Assembly (NCBI GenBank): GCA_035772405.1
Contig: JAYKKM010000450.1
Coordinates: forward strand, 3,694,501 to 3,758,500
Length of the DNA stretch: 64,000 nt
Source of the DNA: Chrysogorgia sp. JL179-B06
Lineage: Eukaryota; Cnidaria; Anthozoa; Scleralcyonacea; Chrysogorgiidae
Direction: 5' to 3'
The position numbers and the translations under genes were made by a program. Positions 54,598 to 64,000 of this stretch are shown piece by piece. The notes beneath the pieces were generated by a model. That model was given only the letters and a program-made list of their open reading frames with translations. It had not been told where the DNA came from and did no database searches. Within the stretch, counting starts at the first letter, position 1; each line of letters begins with the position of its first letter.

Positions 54598-54895
54598 CAT
54601 GTTCTAAGGATTTATGGTGAAGGAAAATTTCGACTTTTAGAATATATCCATATTAAGACCAAACCGGGACCAGTTGCGAAAAATGCAACTTCAATGCCTT
54701 CCGGCTGGAATTGAACCTGCGACCCTGCGATGCTAGTGCAGTGCTCTGGCCACTGAGTTACGGAGGCCGTTGCCGAGAGCCTAGTGCACGAGTTCTGTAT
54801 ATATAGTGGTGGTAATACCGGGATAAGATTTTGGGTATATTACAAGTAATATTTGGCATAATGTAGTTTAATGACCGGTGAAATGCCAAATATTA
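54598..54895 (-). mobile_element. SINE family B, most complete copy
   Basis: Read on minus: linker (TTATCCCGGTATTACCACCA), head with box A CTCAGTGGCCAGAGC and box B GGTTCAATTCCAGCCGGAAG, and body to CCATAAATCCTTAGAACATG. About 300 bp. The head resembles a tRNA, but its acceptor stem is not intact. Confidence 0.82.
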
Positions 54896-55910
54896 CTTGT
54901 AGAAGATTATACTGCTAGTAGTAGATTAAGGATATTTGAGAGTGTCTAAATTCAATTTCTAAACGTGGATTGGAATCCAAGAATGTCTGATCCGACTTAA
55001 ACCAATATCCTGCTATTTAAGTACATGGAGTTACGGTTTGTTTGATGCGACAAACAGAAAATAAGAACAAGCCAAATAAAGTTGTAAAGGTTTTGCTGTG
55101 CAAGCTATGTTAAGTTGTCAATACTCAGAAAAACTCTGAGCTCCAGACAGGACTCGAACCAGCACCTTCTGAATGCTAGCCAGTTCAGTCTAACCATTGA
55201 GCCACTAGAACTCAGATGGCAGGGCAAGGTTAATTACGGTATTTAAATCTGGGATGAGTCGTGTGTTTACAAGCAAAAAGTATACAACTTTACTAATATC
55301 AAGCTGCAACTATACTATACCTAACTTAACTAACAACATTTGACTGGAAAATCGTCACAACACGATTTGTAGTCCATCAAGTACTTGTGGGTGTTTAGAA
55401 TGTTACTAGAAATACGTATACCCAATAACCCCTCGTCCGCCTGTTCCATCTACAGACAAAAAAGGTTTGAGAAACTATATACGGGTTTAGTATAATTTCT
55501 GAGCTTAAACGAGTTCTGATTGGTTGACTGAGCGCGGTGTCTATCACTTCGCTAGAAATTATACTTGAAAAAGTGTTTTTTTGTGGCCAGAGGCCATTCC
55601 ATGTCCCTCGGAATCAGTGACGAATTTTTTTTCAAAATGGCGACTATATTATAATAAAAAAATCGTCGAAAAGGCTTAAAAACTTAGCATAAAGACATTG
55701 TATATATCATATTTCTCTCAAGATAGAACTGTCTAAGGGTAAGGAAGTTGTCTATCGTATATTTTTTGGATTTTTACGTCCGTTTTGATCGTTAGTGTGT
55801 TTTTGAAAGCTGTCAAGCGTGAAGAAAAGTGTCTGTTTAAAACTTCTTCAAACTGTCTGTTTAAAACTTCTCAATTGAATATTCAGTTCAAGCCTGAAAT
55901 TATACTAAAA
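54896..55910. other. No gene; SINE family C copy at 55135-55225
   Basis: On minus, 55225-55135 reads GAGTTCTAGTGGCTCAATGG, TTAGACTGAACTGGCTAGCA and GTTCGAGTCCTGTCTGGAG, a SINE-C head. The stretch 55480-55900 has motifs reminiscent of other dispersed repeats but no recognised copy in the window. Confidence 0.5.
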
Positions 55911-55983
55911 CAATTAGTCACCTCAGTCTCGGTGATTATCGTTATATTTCAACGATAGTCACCTCGACTTCGGTGACTAATTG
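55911..55983. repeat. 73-bp imperfect palindrome
   Basis: CAATTAGTCACCTCAGTCTC and GGTGACTAATTG pair at the edges, and ATCGTTATATTTCAACGAT in the centre. GTCACCTCnnnnTCGGTGA also occurs twice as direct and inverted pieces. Confidence 0.7.
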
Positions 55984-56164
55984 TTAAATATTTATCGTCC
56001 AATGTCCATGTATCGTCTGTCTATTCCAAGTTCCCACCTCAGTGGCTCCCACACAACCTCGTTCCCAGGGCCTTGTCTCCGCTCCCCGCTCGCCCCGCTG
56101 TGAACGAGGTTGGCTCCCACATTCACTACATCAGTGTATATATACAACACACCCAAAGCATTAC

Positions 56165-56551
56165 TGGTATCATAGGCAGCCCAAATGTAAAGGTTAATTG
56201 CCATGGTTCATTAAAGTATTGAACTTGTAATAAAAGCTGTATTTACATTGTTATTGCTGCCGAAATTCGATTGAGATTCGTTGTTTTCAAACTATTTGAC
56301 TATTTGTTGAGGTGTTTAGTTGTCAACAGTGAATTTACTTGCCAACCTTGTCATTATTTATAACAAAGTTGTCGTAAGCATGTCGCGCGAAGTCGGCAAT
56401 GAGGGGAACGGGGCGAGTTTTGATCTCAGTCGAATTTCGGCCTTCTCGTTGCCAGCAATAACAAGGTAAATACAGCTTTTATTACAAGTTCAATACTTTA
56501 ATGAACCATATAAGCAATTAATCTTTACATTTGGGCTGCCTATGCTGGTAT
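56165..56551. mobile_element. Fold-back MITE
   Basis: GCAGCCCAAATGTAAAGGTT returns inverted as AATCTTTACATTTGGGCTGC. ACTTTAATGAACC and CTTTTATTACAAGTTCAATA pair with their left-arm counterparts, and TTGTTATTGCTG pairs with CAGCAATAACAA. Arms of about 110 bp flank a loop of about 130 bp. Non-coding. Confidence 0.8.
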
Positions 56552-56582
56552 ATGCTGCAATGACGCAGTACATAAATCCAAT

Positions 56583-56733
56583 TATTTCATGATTGAGTCG
56601 GTTTTCTTTGATGTACCGCGGGCTGTATATAGCATACAACCTTATGAATACTAATTAGATAATAAATGAAGAAAAAACTAAGAAAATCTTTGTCCAAGGT
56701 GAAACTTTGTTGCAAAACCTCCTCAATCATTTG
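56583..56733. mobile_element. Short inverted-repeat element, copy 2
   Basis: Reverse complement of 14491-14660: ATTTCATGATTGAGTCGGTT, TATGAATACTAATTAGATAA and AAATCTTTGTCCAAGGTG. See that entry. Confidence 0.7.
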
Positions 56734-56741
56734 CTCTCCAT

Positions 56742-56826
56742 CTGAGTCTCGCTATCTCAATGGTTATAGAGCGTCTCATCAGCAATCAGAAGGTTACAGG
56801 TTCGATTCCTGTCCGGAACTTTCTCA
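56742..56826 (+). mobile_element. SINE family C, plus copy
   Basis: GAGTCTCGCTATCTCAATGG, TTATAGAGCGTCTCATCAGC and GGTTACAGGTTCGATTCCTG are box A-like and box B-like parts. The acceptor arm does not close, so it is not an active tRNA gene. Confidence 0.65.
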
Positions 56827-57728
56827 TGATTTGTGCGTGACGATCATCTATGTATCGTCTATGTAGATCAATAATCTACAGAAACGATTGGCTACAGAAC
56901 ACGCATCTTTCTCGCGTGTAGTATACAGGGCTTTCGCTAAGACCCGGTTCCCGCCGGAGCTCCGGCCGGTAGTGCGGTATAGCAAACCGCCAGCAATATT
57001 TTCGCCATGTCCAAGCCCAAAATCGTCTCTGCAGTGAAACATAAAAACAATTTACACCCAAAAAAACAAGAAGTGTCTCATTTTCAAACTTGGAACCATT
57101 CATACCCATGGGCTACTAAACGCAACGTTTTTTGCCTGTATATCTTTAGGATGATCTAATCACTCGGTAAAACGTAACTTCGTACGTTTAGTATCCTGAG
57201 ACACACACACACACACACACACAACACACACACACACACACACACACATGATACAATGCACTTTCATAATTTCGTTACATTATCCAAAAGATACACAAGC
57301 TTCTTCAGTAAGTCATTATGCAGTGTGACGTCAAAGTGAGTACATTTACATATCAAACAAATCTTAATATCTCAAGAACAAATTGAGATATGGAAGAGTT
57401 GTAAACGCTAATATAGTTAGTTTTTCAAGTAAGTACTATTTACAACATAAGCTGCCGTGTACTAGATCTGGCCGAAGGCGAGAGATTGTATATTCGAAAC
57501 AACACGGGACGCGAAGGCCCTTGGTCAGAGAGTGCAGAAATCGTAAAGTGAAATGAAAATGGAGTATCAAACTTACGTCAAATGATCATGTGACAAAAAT
57601 TATAGCCAATCAGATACGATAAACAATAATAAATCATTAACGAGACGTAAAAATAGCAGAGTGTCATTTGTTATTTTTAGCGTCGATCTGTAACTGCTAC
57701 CTGAGGGTATTGGATCAAATCATTTAAG
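56827..57728. other. No gene; (CA)n at 57200-57248
   Basis: A (CA)n microsatellite with one AACA interruption occupies 57200-57248. A fragment related to 118-185 lies at 57335-57410. The short minus frames at 56848-57109 have no recognisable domain. Confidence 0.5.
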
Positions 57729-57958
57729 CCTGGTTCACACTAGCGACATAAGCATAAGTACGAAAACAAAGCATGACATCTCCTCTGGGACTTGCGAAGA
57801 CAAAACAACGAGAATTTTTCTTTCTTTTGTCTTATTCTTCTCTTGGCTTATGCTTGGACGATGATCTTGCACTTATGACGATTCTTATGTCGCTGGATTG
57901 ACTTCATTCCTTTCTTTTGGCTTTTGTTTTGTCCTTATGCTTATATGTGTGAACCAGG
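57729..57958. mobile_element. MITE with CCTGGTTCACAC ends
   Basis: Perfect 12-bp terminal inverted repeats CCTGGTTCACAC and GTGTGAACCAGG bound about 230 bp. CATAAGCATAAG near the left pairs with CTTATGCTTAT near the right, with a further imperfect palindrome in between. Non-coding. Superfamily not fixed because no clear target duplication could be read. Confidence 0.8.
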
Positions 57959-58015
57959 AAACGCCCGTGCCTAAGTTAGACAAAAACAATAACTTCAGAC
58001 GGATTGAATCATGGA

Positions 58016-59010
58016 GGAAAGACGTTGTTAATGAGCCTATGGCATGGGGATGAGTGGTTCTAAGTTTGAAAAACGCTTTTCTTGTTTTTATGGCTATCGT
58101 TACCACCGGGCACCGGGAATGGATGGGATAACTCAAACATTCATATCCGAAATCAATAAATATATAATATAAATAATATATATAAACACTATATATAAAA
58201 TAATATATATAAACACTATATGTACGCTCCTTTACTTCGGTGTTGTTGAGCACTCTGTGAAGTAGCGTGGTTGTCCTTTAGTGATAATGCAACACTCTCT
58301 ATACCCTTGTGGCAGTTTGAGCACTCTGGCCCCATGCACTCTTCACGCTATCTGGATGTTTTGATCGCCGGTGCTGTCCCACAAGCGTTGTCATTATCCA
58401 GCCAGACTCATCCAGATTGTTCCAAGCTACACTGATGAGCTGTATTACAGCGAAACACGTGTCTTTAGATTGAACTCTCTCTCTCCTTCTCTCCCTCCCT
58501 CCCTCTCTCTCTCTCTCTCTTATTGATCTCCAAGGGGAAAACAAACTTGATCGAGAAGTTGATCATACGAAAGAAAAATATTTTCGTATAATCAGACGTA
58601 ATTAATCTGATCTTCGAAGAGGTTACGTTTATCAGACAGTTTCATTCCCACAGTATATATACAACGTATGTTATTAAAAGACTGATTTCATTATTATTCC
58701 CAAGTTAGACATAAACAATAATAACTTCAGAGGGATTGAATCATGGAGGAAAGACGTTGTTAATGAGCACATGGGGATGAGTAGTTCTAAGTTTGAAAGA
58801 CGCTTTTCTTGTTTTTTACGGATATCATTACCACCTATTCCTGGTGATGTTATTGATCTCCAAGGGAAAAACAAACTTGATCGAGATGTTGATCATACGA
58901 AAGAAAAACATTTTCTTATATCAGTCGTAGTTAATCTGATCTTCGAAGAGGTTACGTTTATCAGACAATTTTATTCGCACAGTATAACGTATGTTAAAGA
59001 CTGATGTCAT
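58016..59010. repeat. Local duplicated block with (CT)n between copies
   Basis: GATTGAATCATGGAGGAAAG through the GATGAGTnGTTCTAAGTTTG segment occurs near 58000-58075 and again at 58735-58800. ATTGATCTCCAAGGGGAAAA through GGTTACGTTTATCAGACA occurs at 58522-58640 and again at 58850-58970. The order suggests an unequal duplication of one module of some 320 bp. A (CT)n/(CCCT)n tract lies at 58477-58520. The short frames in both copies are not recognisable proteins. Confidence 0.75.
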
Positions 59011-59239
59011 TATTTTCTTTATGTTATATATATATACACTGATGTCACTACATTTCCTGAGGATATGAGCGTGACGATAGTCCATGTATTGTCTGTCTAC
59101 TCCAAGCTCTCCTACATTCACTACATCAGTGTATATATACAACACATGCAAGCATTACTGACATATAGTGACTGCTACATAGGTAGTACATATATCAATC
59201 GAACCAGTACATCATTGAGACTATTGTATAATGTTCGTC

Positions 59240-59274
<35 letters not shown>
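59240..59274. repeat. (ATT)n microsatellite
   Basis: About eleven TTA/ATT triplets, perfect. Confidence 0.93.
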
Positions 59275-59623
59275 GGAGAGGAGAGTCCCTTGTGATGTCA
59301 GGAGAGTCCCTTGTGATGTTAGGAATGTGGACTTTGATGTCGAAACTATCGAGGGAGCCATTCAATAGTAATTTTATGGACTCGAACTTTTAATACCCGA
59401 ACGTGGTCTTTGATGTCAGGACTTGTAATTTTATGAACTTGAATCCTTTTAATATTGGAACCTTTTTTGTTTTTGTTTTTAATAAAATTTAGGAATTGAG
59501 TACGTAAATGAACTTTAGATTTTATGGATTAAAATATGTAAATAAGCTTTTTATTCTATTACTATTATTACTATTGTCAAAGTTATTATTATGTTGTAAT
59601 AAAATCATTTTCTCATTAAAAAA

Positions 59624-59671
<48 letters not shown>

Positions 59672-59702
59672 GTTATTATTATTATCATTGTAACCTTCTC
59701 TC
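59275..59702. repeat. Intergenic stretch ending in an (ATT)n microsatellite
   Basis: 59622-59690 is a run of about 22 ATT triplets with one GTT. Before it, GAGAGTCCCTTGTGATGTCA is directly duplicated at 59278-59320 (with GTTA). Poly-Asn or poly-Leu frames over the triplets are artefacts. Confidence 0.85.
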
Positions 59703-59790
59703 TCCATCTGAGTCTCGGTGGCTCAATGCATGGTTGGAGGGTCTCACCGGCAATCAGAACAGGTTCAAATGCTGGGTCGGACCACCACTC
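59703..59790 (+). mobile_element. tRNA-like SINE fragment joining family C and family A features
   Basis: The left half reads GAGTCTCGGTGGCTCAATGC (family C box A) and TCTCACCGGCAATCAGAAC. The right half reads AGGTTCAAATGCTGGGTCGG and ACCACCACTC (family A box B and body). It may be a recombinant or an intermediate family. Confidence 0.5.
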
Positions 59791-59844
59791 TAACATATTT
59801 TGGCTAACATATTTTGGCTAACTGTTTAACAAATCCCAACTATT

Positions 59845-60185
59845 TAATGTACAACGATTATGGCCTGAATGGTGCCGGGTTCCCGAGTGTGACAGGACCC
59901 ATTTTGTGGCACAAATGCCAAGCTTAATAATTTATCAAGGGATTCAAGTTACACTACCCCTTTAGCAGGGGAGATAGCTTGTTGCAATAAACCAAAATGG
60001 TAAGCTTATTTCGCAATGATGCTAATGTGCAACGATTATGGCTTGAATGGTGCCAGGTTCCCGAGTGTGACAGGACCCATGCTTTTGTGGCAGAAATGCC
60101 AAGCTTAATAATTTATCAAGGGATTCAAGTTACACTACCCATAGCTTGTTCCAATAATAAACCTTATTTCGCAATGAATGTAGGC
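59845..60185. repeat. Tandem duplication of about 180 bp, two units
   Basis: CAACGATTATGGCnTGAATG, GTTCCCGAGTGTGACAGGAC and AATTTATCAAGGGATTCAAG occur in order at 59848-59960 and at 60032-60140. The units also share GCTTGTTnCAATAA and TTATTTCGCAATGA. The 101-codon frame across unit 2 is not recognised. Confidence 0.85.
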
Positions 60186-60463
60186 TGCCCCCTTAAGAGC
60201 ACTGGTATAAGCCTTGAGTTCGATTCTCGGTTGGGGCTAAAGCTCTTTATGTATTTAATTGATAATGTATACAATATATTTTACACACCTCAGCCCGATT
60301 AACCAGGCTAGCAAAGCTCATGTGAACAGCCCCTTAAGGCCCGTTTTGACACAGGCGATTTTTGCTGCGATTTTTCTGACTCTGACGTATGAGATATAGT
60401 GAATAACTCACTAAAGTATTTTACGTCATATAGATCTGCACAAATGGTTCAATACATTCATAA

Positions 60464-60739
60464 CCAGCTGTATGTTGTGGTCTATAGTGGTTACCACACA
60501 TGTCTATGAGCTGGGAGACACAGGTTCAAATCCTGGGTCGGACCTCCACTCAGGGTCTTAAAAATAATCGAGGAGAAAGTGCTGCCTTTGCAACAATACC
60601 AGCAAATGGTAAGACTTTCGGGTCTTCTTGGATAACGACCTTAAAATCGTAGGCCCTCGGAACCCCTATGATTGGGCTTCTAGCCTGTTGGGGTATTCCG
60701 TTCACCTAAAAGAGTGATAAATCTAATAAACTAAACTAA
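60464..60739 (+). mobile_element. SINE family A, best-preserved plus copy
   Basis: Head CAGCTGTATGTTGTGGTCTA and TAGTGGTTACCACACATG, box B GGTTCAAATCCTGGGTCGGA, body CTCAGGGTCTTAAAAATAAT, GACTTTCGGGTCTTCTTGGA and GGCTTCTAGCCTGTTGGGGT, and tail AATAAATCTAATAAACTAAA. It gives the reading order for the family. The head has a three-base insertion before the tRNA-like part. Confidence 0.88.
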
Positions 60740-60843
60740 TATGATCTCTTCACTGCTCGCATGTGAAGATAATTTTTTCTGAATAGGATAAGTCCTTGTC
60801 ATTTCATCAATATTTCTATAATAAATAGTACTAAAATATGATG

Positions 60844-61098
60844 TCATGCATTTGGAATGAGCCCCTCCAGACCTCCTGCTGAATGCTGTCTCAGGGAATC
60901 CTCCTCGATGTCACCCCAGTGAACTTGTACCGTCCAGTTCCCACGCGCCCTTTGTGCCTTCCCATGGCTGAAATCCAGGATTAACTGATTATTCCGTTTT
61001 CCGTCCGGTTTCCAGCTGTAGATGACCCGAGGCTGAGCTCTGACTTGACACTGTATCTTATGAGTCACGTCTTGTTTTTGCAAACACAACAAAGACAT
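60844..61098 (-). CDS. Possible terminal coding exon of unknown protein
   Basis: The minus frame runs from about 61085 to a TGA at 60844. It contains DVTHKIQCQVRAQPRVIYSW, KPDGKRNNQLILDFSHGK and GNWTVQVHWGDIEEDSLRQ. The cysteine and tryptophan spacing and the charged, non-repetitive composition suggest an extracellular-type domain, and the DNA is richer in GC than the surroundings. A possible acceptor (GTTTGCAAAAACAAG) precedes it. No partner exon was found, and the adjacent frame 61065-61271 is less convincing. The family is unknown. Confidence 0.35.
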   Translation of the reverse strand: MSLLCLQKQDVTHKIQCQVRAQPRVIYSWKPDGKRNNQLILDFSHGKAQRARGNWTVQVHWGDIEEDSLRQHSAGGLEGLIPNA

Positions 61099-61737
61099 AT
61101 TTTACGACAGTCGTAACTTGGCAGCTTCTTTGCCGTGTGTCGTGGATACACCATGCCTGCATTGAAATTAGTTCGCAGGTTGTTCAAAACTATATCGCTT
61201 ACACCGATCCCCCATCCCATTTTCCATGTTTCAATAATCAAGACCACCGCTAGAGCTATGCAATGAACCAAAATAAAGCTCAGATATACAAAACTTTTTA
61301 TGGGGAAAAATGCTATTTCTCATGATTTAGACTATCGAGCCATGAAAATCATACTTCTGAAAAAGCTTAGCAATATTTTTTTCTACGCGACATTCACGCG
61401 AATTCTTATCGCGAGAAGGCTAAAAATTGCAATTTAGATACCTCAAAAACTCAAATGTTTCTAGTAAGACCCCTCTAAGAATAGATAACTGTACCTTTAA
61501 CGCAAACATCTTGGATTATTATACCCTCACATATAATCCACCAATCATCTGTCTCTATTAGTATCACGTGGCAGCCCAATATTTTACGATGTAGGACAGC
61601 AACATATTGGACAGCAACCTTTTGACTGTTTACGTGCGAAGAAACATCTTTGTGTTAAGATATTTTGTTCGATATATAATAAAACACCGATTGGATTCAA
61701 CATATAACTAATTAGGCTTTCCTGTATAAATATTAAA

Positions 61738-61801
<64 letters not shown>

Positions 61802-62079
61802 AAATTTGCAATATTAGGCTCCACCTTCTGTCTCGCCCAATATTGAATTCTCGACTTGTAATATTGGGCTCAGAGAAATCCAATAAGTAATAATATTGTG
61901 AAGTTTGTAAATAACTAAAGGTCAAAACCAGTGACCGATATTAGGTTACCTGTCTGACATAGAAAGTCATGAAGTCAGAATTAGTTTTGAAAAAATATAT
62001 AGTTTTCAAAGAAATTAGTTTTCAGTTGAAATGGGCCCTTGCAATTCATAATTTCCCTGCACTTCTTTGAGATCAATAC
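61099..62079. other. No recognisable gene; (ATT)n at 61738-61802
   Basis: A perfect run of about 21 ATT triplets lies at 61738-61802. Other sequence is unassigned. Confidence 0.5.
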
Positions 62080-62500
62080 CACCCTGTGGCTTCTCTTATT
62101 CAGAGTCAAATAGCTTCTAAGGATGTGCGAGCAATGTTTTAGATGGGATTGGAGGGAAGTATAGAGATTGTTGGGATTTGTGAAGGGATTGGCCAATGAA
62201 GAGGAGACAGCAATGTTAATTTCTCTGGCTCGGCCAAACATCGGTGAAGGCTAAAAGGAATGACTCAAAAGGATCTTCACATTTTCTAGAACTTCTAATC
62301 CTAACCCTAATCTCAATAATAATCCAAACCCTAATCTTGATCCTATAACCTTAACCCTAACCGTACCTAACCCTAACCTAACCAAAAATAAAGACCAAAC
62401 AAAAACAGAAAGGTCTTTTTGAGTCATCACTTTTAGCCTTCACCCAAAACATCCTATGAAGCTATTTGACTCGGAAAAAAACACAGCTAAGAGAAGCCAC
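62080..62500. repeat. Inverted repeat enclosing a telomere-like tract
   Basis: GGCTTCTCTTATTCAGAGTC and AAATAGCTTCTAAGGATG at the left return inverted at about 62452-62500 (CATCCTATGAAGCTATTTGA, CTAAGAGAAGCC). GGTGAAGGCTAAAAG and AATGACTCAAAAGGATC pair with their counterparts at 62408-62448. The loop (62290-62390) is a decayed CCCTAA tract (TAACCCTAATCTC, CCTTAACCCTAACC). Confidence 0.7.
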
Positions 62501-63085
62501 AGAGTTGGTTGCGGAGCCTGCACACAGCTAAGAGAAGCCACAGAGTTGGCTGCAGAGCCTGCACACAGCTAAGAGAAGCCACAGAGTTGGCTGGCTAAGA
62601 GAAGCCACTGCAGAGTTGGCTTCGGAGCCTGCACACAGCTAAGAGAAGCCACATAGTTGGCTGTGGAGCCTGCACACAGCTAAGAGAAGCCACTGCAGAG
62701 TTGGCTGCGGAGCCTGCACACAGCTAAGAAAAGCCACAGAGTTGGCTGCGGAGCTTGCACACAGCTAAGAGAAGCCACATAGTTGGCTGTAGAGCCTGCA
62801 CACATGCTAAGAGAAGCCACAGAGTTGGCTGTGGAGCCTGTACACAGCTAAGAGAAGCCACAGAGTTGGCTGCGGAGCCTGCATATAGCCAAGAGAAGCC
62901 ACAGAGTTGGCTGCGGAGCCTGCACAAAGCCAAGAGAAGCCACAGAGTTGGCTGCGGAGCCTGCACACAGCTAAGAGAAGCCACAGAGTTGGCTGCGGAG
63001 CCTGCACACAGCTAAGAGAAGCCACATAGTTGGCTGCGAAGCCTGCACACAGCTAAGAGAAGCCACAGAGTTGGCTGCGGAGGAG
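62479..63085. repeat. 41-bp minisatellite, about 15 units
   Basis: The unit is CTAAGAGAAGCCACAGAGTT followed by GGCTGCGGAGCCTGCACACAG. There are about fifteen copies with small variants (CATAG for CAGAG, an inserted CTG, one truncated unit near 62590). Because 41 is not a multiple of three, open frames across it cycle through frames and are artefacts (one reads as repeated LCGFSWL). The unit's start matches the edge of the adjacent inverted repeat. Confidence 0.93.
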
Positions 63086-64000
63086 GCTAATGCCACCCCT
63101 AATTTTTTCAAAACTAATTTGGCTCTGGCTTTCATTACCATATGTGGCAGGTAGCCTTCAAAATATCGATCTCTGGTTTTTGACCTTTACTGTAGTTTAT
63201 TTATAGACTTTGACATTCCAATTAGATGTTTGTATTTTATTATCATATGTATTTATTGATTCATTTATATATATATATATAGCTTTAATTATGATTGCAG
63301 ACGAAGAGCCAATGTAATTTTTGGATATGTCGTATTAAACCATTATTATTATTATTATTATTATTACTATTATTATGTTTGCGGCAAAGGTATACGAAGG
63401 GGTTTACCAGATTTTGAGGTGTCTCGATTTCAATTTTGAGAATTCTCGTGATTGAAATTCGTGTGACTGTTGCGGATAAAAAATATTGCTAAAAATATAA
63501 CGGAAATTTTAACTTTTTCACAACTTTTCGAAGCATGAATACTTTTAAAGGCCTATAAGATGTTACCGGCCCAGAAGATTTTGGGGCCCACCGGCAAATC
63601 TCCTTGCGGCCCCGCCACCCCTGAGCTTTTAGGAGCTTTGACCTTTTTTTGAAATCATAAAAAGGCGTTACATAAACAATGCCATACTTCAAGGCTGACG
63701 TCGCCTAGGTTTACTATAATTCTGAAAGGTTTAAGGTTGGTGTACTATCCAGAACTATGTGGGTAGGATAGTTTCAAGCAAAGACACTTCGTCAGGAGTG
63801 CAATGTAAAGACACTAGTAAAATTTTTTTATTAAAAACATATTTTTACAGGATAACTACTTCAGTTAAAACTGCTATCAATGTAGGTCCTGCAGTGATAA
63901 TCACATATAAATACAAAGATAAAACAAAAATAAAGAGCTAAAATAAATAAGATTCTATATATTATAGGTGTATACACATTATTTCTTGTTAAAACTGTTA
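63086..64000. other. No recognisable gene; microsatellites and a tail-like end
   Basis: (TA)n at 63258-63280 and (ATT)n at 63336-63377. At 63727-63815 GGTTGGTGTACTATCCAGAA and AAGACACTTCGTCAGGAGTG resemble the Penelope-like terminal sequences but lack the GAAAC partner. The window ends in AT-rich unassigned DNA. Confidence 0.4.

Noticed and set aside
56742..56826. tRNA gene candidate (also 41451-41550, 43150-43230 and 54700-54790)
   Set aside because: Box A and box B are recognisable, but the acceptor stems do not pair and the heads are joined to SINE bodies. They are tRNA-derived SINEs.
62724..63025. Direct-repeat array considered as CRISPR or a repeat-protein gene
   Set aside because: Units are contiguous 41-bp repeats without unique spacers, and 41 is not divisible by three. 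This is an animal minisatellite.

Overview
The window is nuclear DNA of an animal. It is AT-rich, its genes are split by GT-AG introns, and it is dense with transposable-element debris. An intronless rhodopsin-family receptor, tRNA-derived SINEs, many Penelope-like and CR1/RTE-like fragments, and interstitial CCCTAA (TTAGGG-type) tracts suggest an invertebrate, most likely a cnidarian such as an anthozoan. The taxon is an inference; the gene models do not depend on it.

Three protein-coding genes are well supported. (1) A 434-residue class A GPCR lies on the minus strand at 9120-10424, in one exon. (2) A complete six-exon Hakai/CBLL1-type E3 ubiquitin ligase lies on the plus strand at 15237-20026 (367 residues); its RING cysteines are spread over three exons that join in phase. 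(3) A five-exon, 824-residue coiled-coil protein of unknown function lies on the minus strand at 21035-28300; every splice junction is canonical and in phase. Weaker candidate coding exons are at 11560-11963, 30081-30375, 31092-31355 and 60844-61098.

Layout: 1-8400 holds LINE fragments, two SINEs, and long AT and pentamer microsatellites. 8400-12300 holds the receptor and its GC-richer upstream side. 12300-15130 holds fold-back and TA-flanked mini-transposons. 15237-28300 holds the two tail-to-tail genes (Hakai plus, coiled-coil minus; about 1 kb between their stop codons), with repeats confined to introns and the gap. 28580-36620 holds LINE and Penelope-like remnants and nested MITEs, including a hAT-type element with an 8-bp target duplication inside an RTE-like LINE. 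36620-64000 shows no confident gene. It is a mosaic of at least three tRNA-derived SINE families, palindromic MITEs (one pair reads as identical), local duplications, minisatellites and microsatellites.

The three genes show no sign of acting in one pathway; their proximity looks incidental. The most interesting structural points are an inverted ~650-bp repeat pair that brackets two internal exons of the coiled-coil gene, Penelope-like tails with hammerhead-like hairpins, a SINE family whose copies look circularly permuted, and a 41-bp minisatellite next to a telomere-like tract within an inverted repeat.
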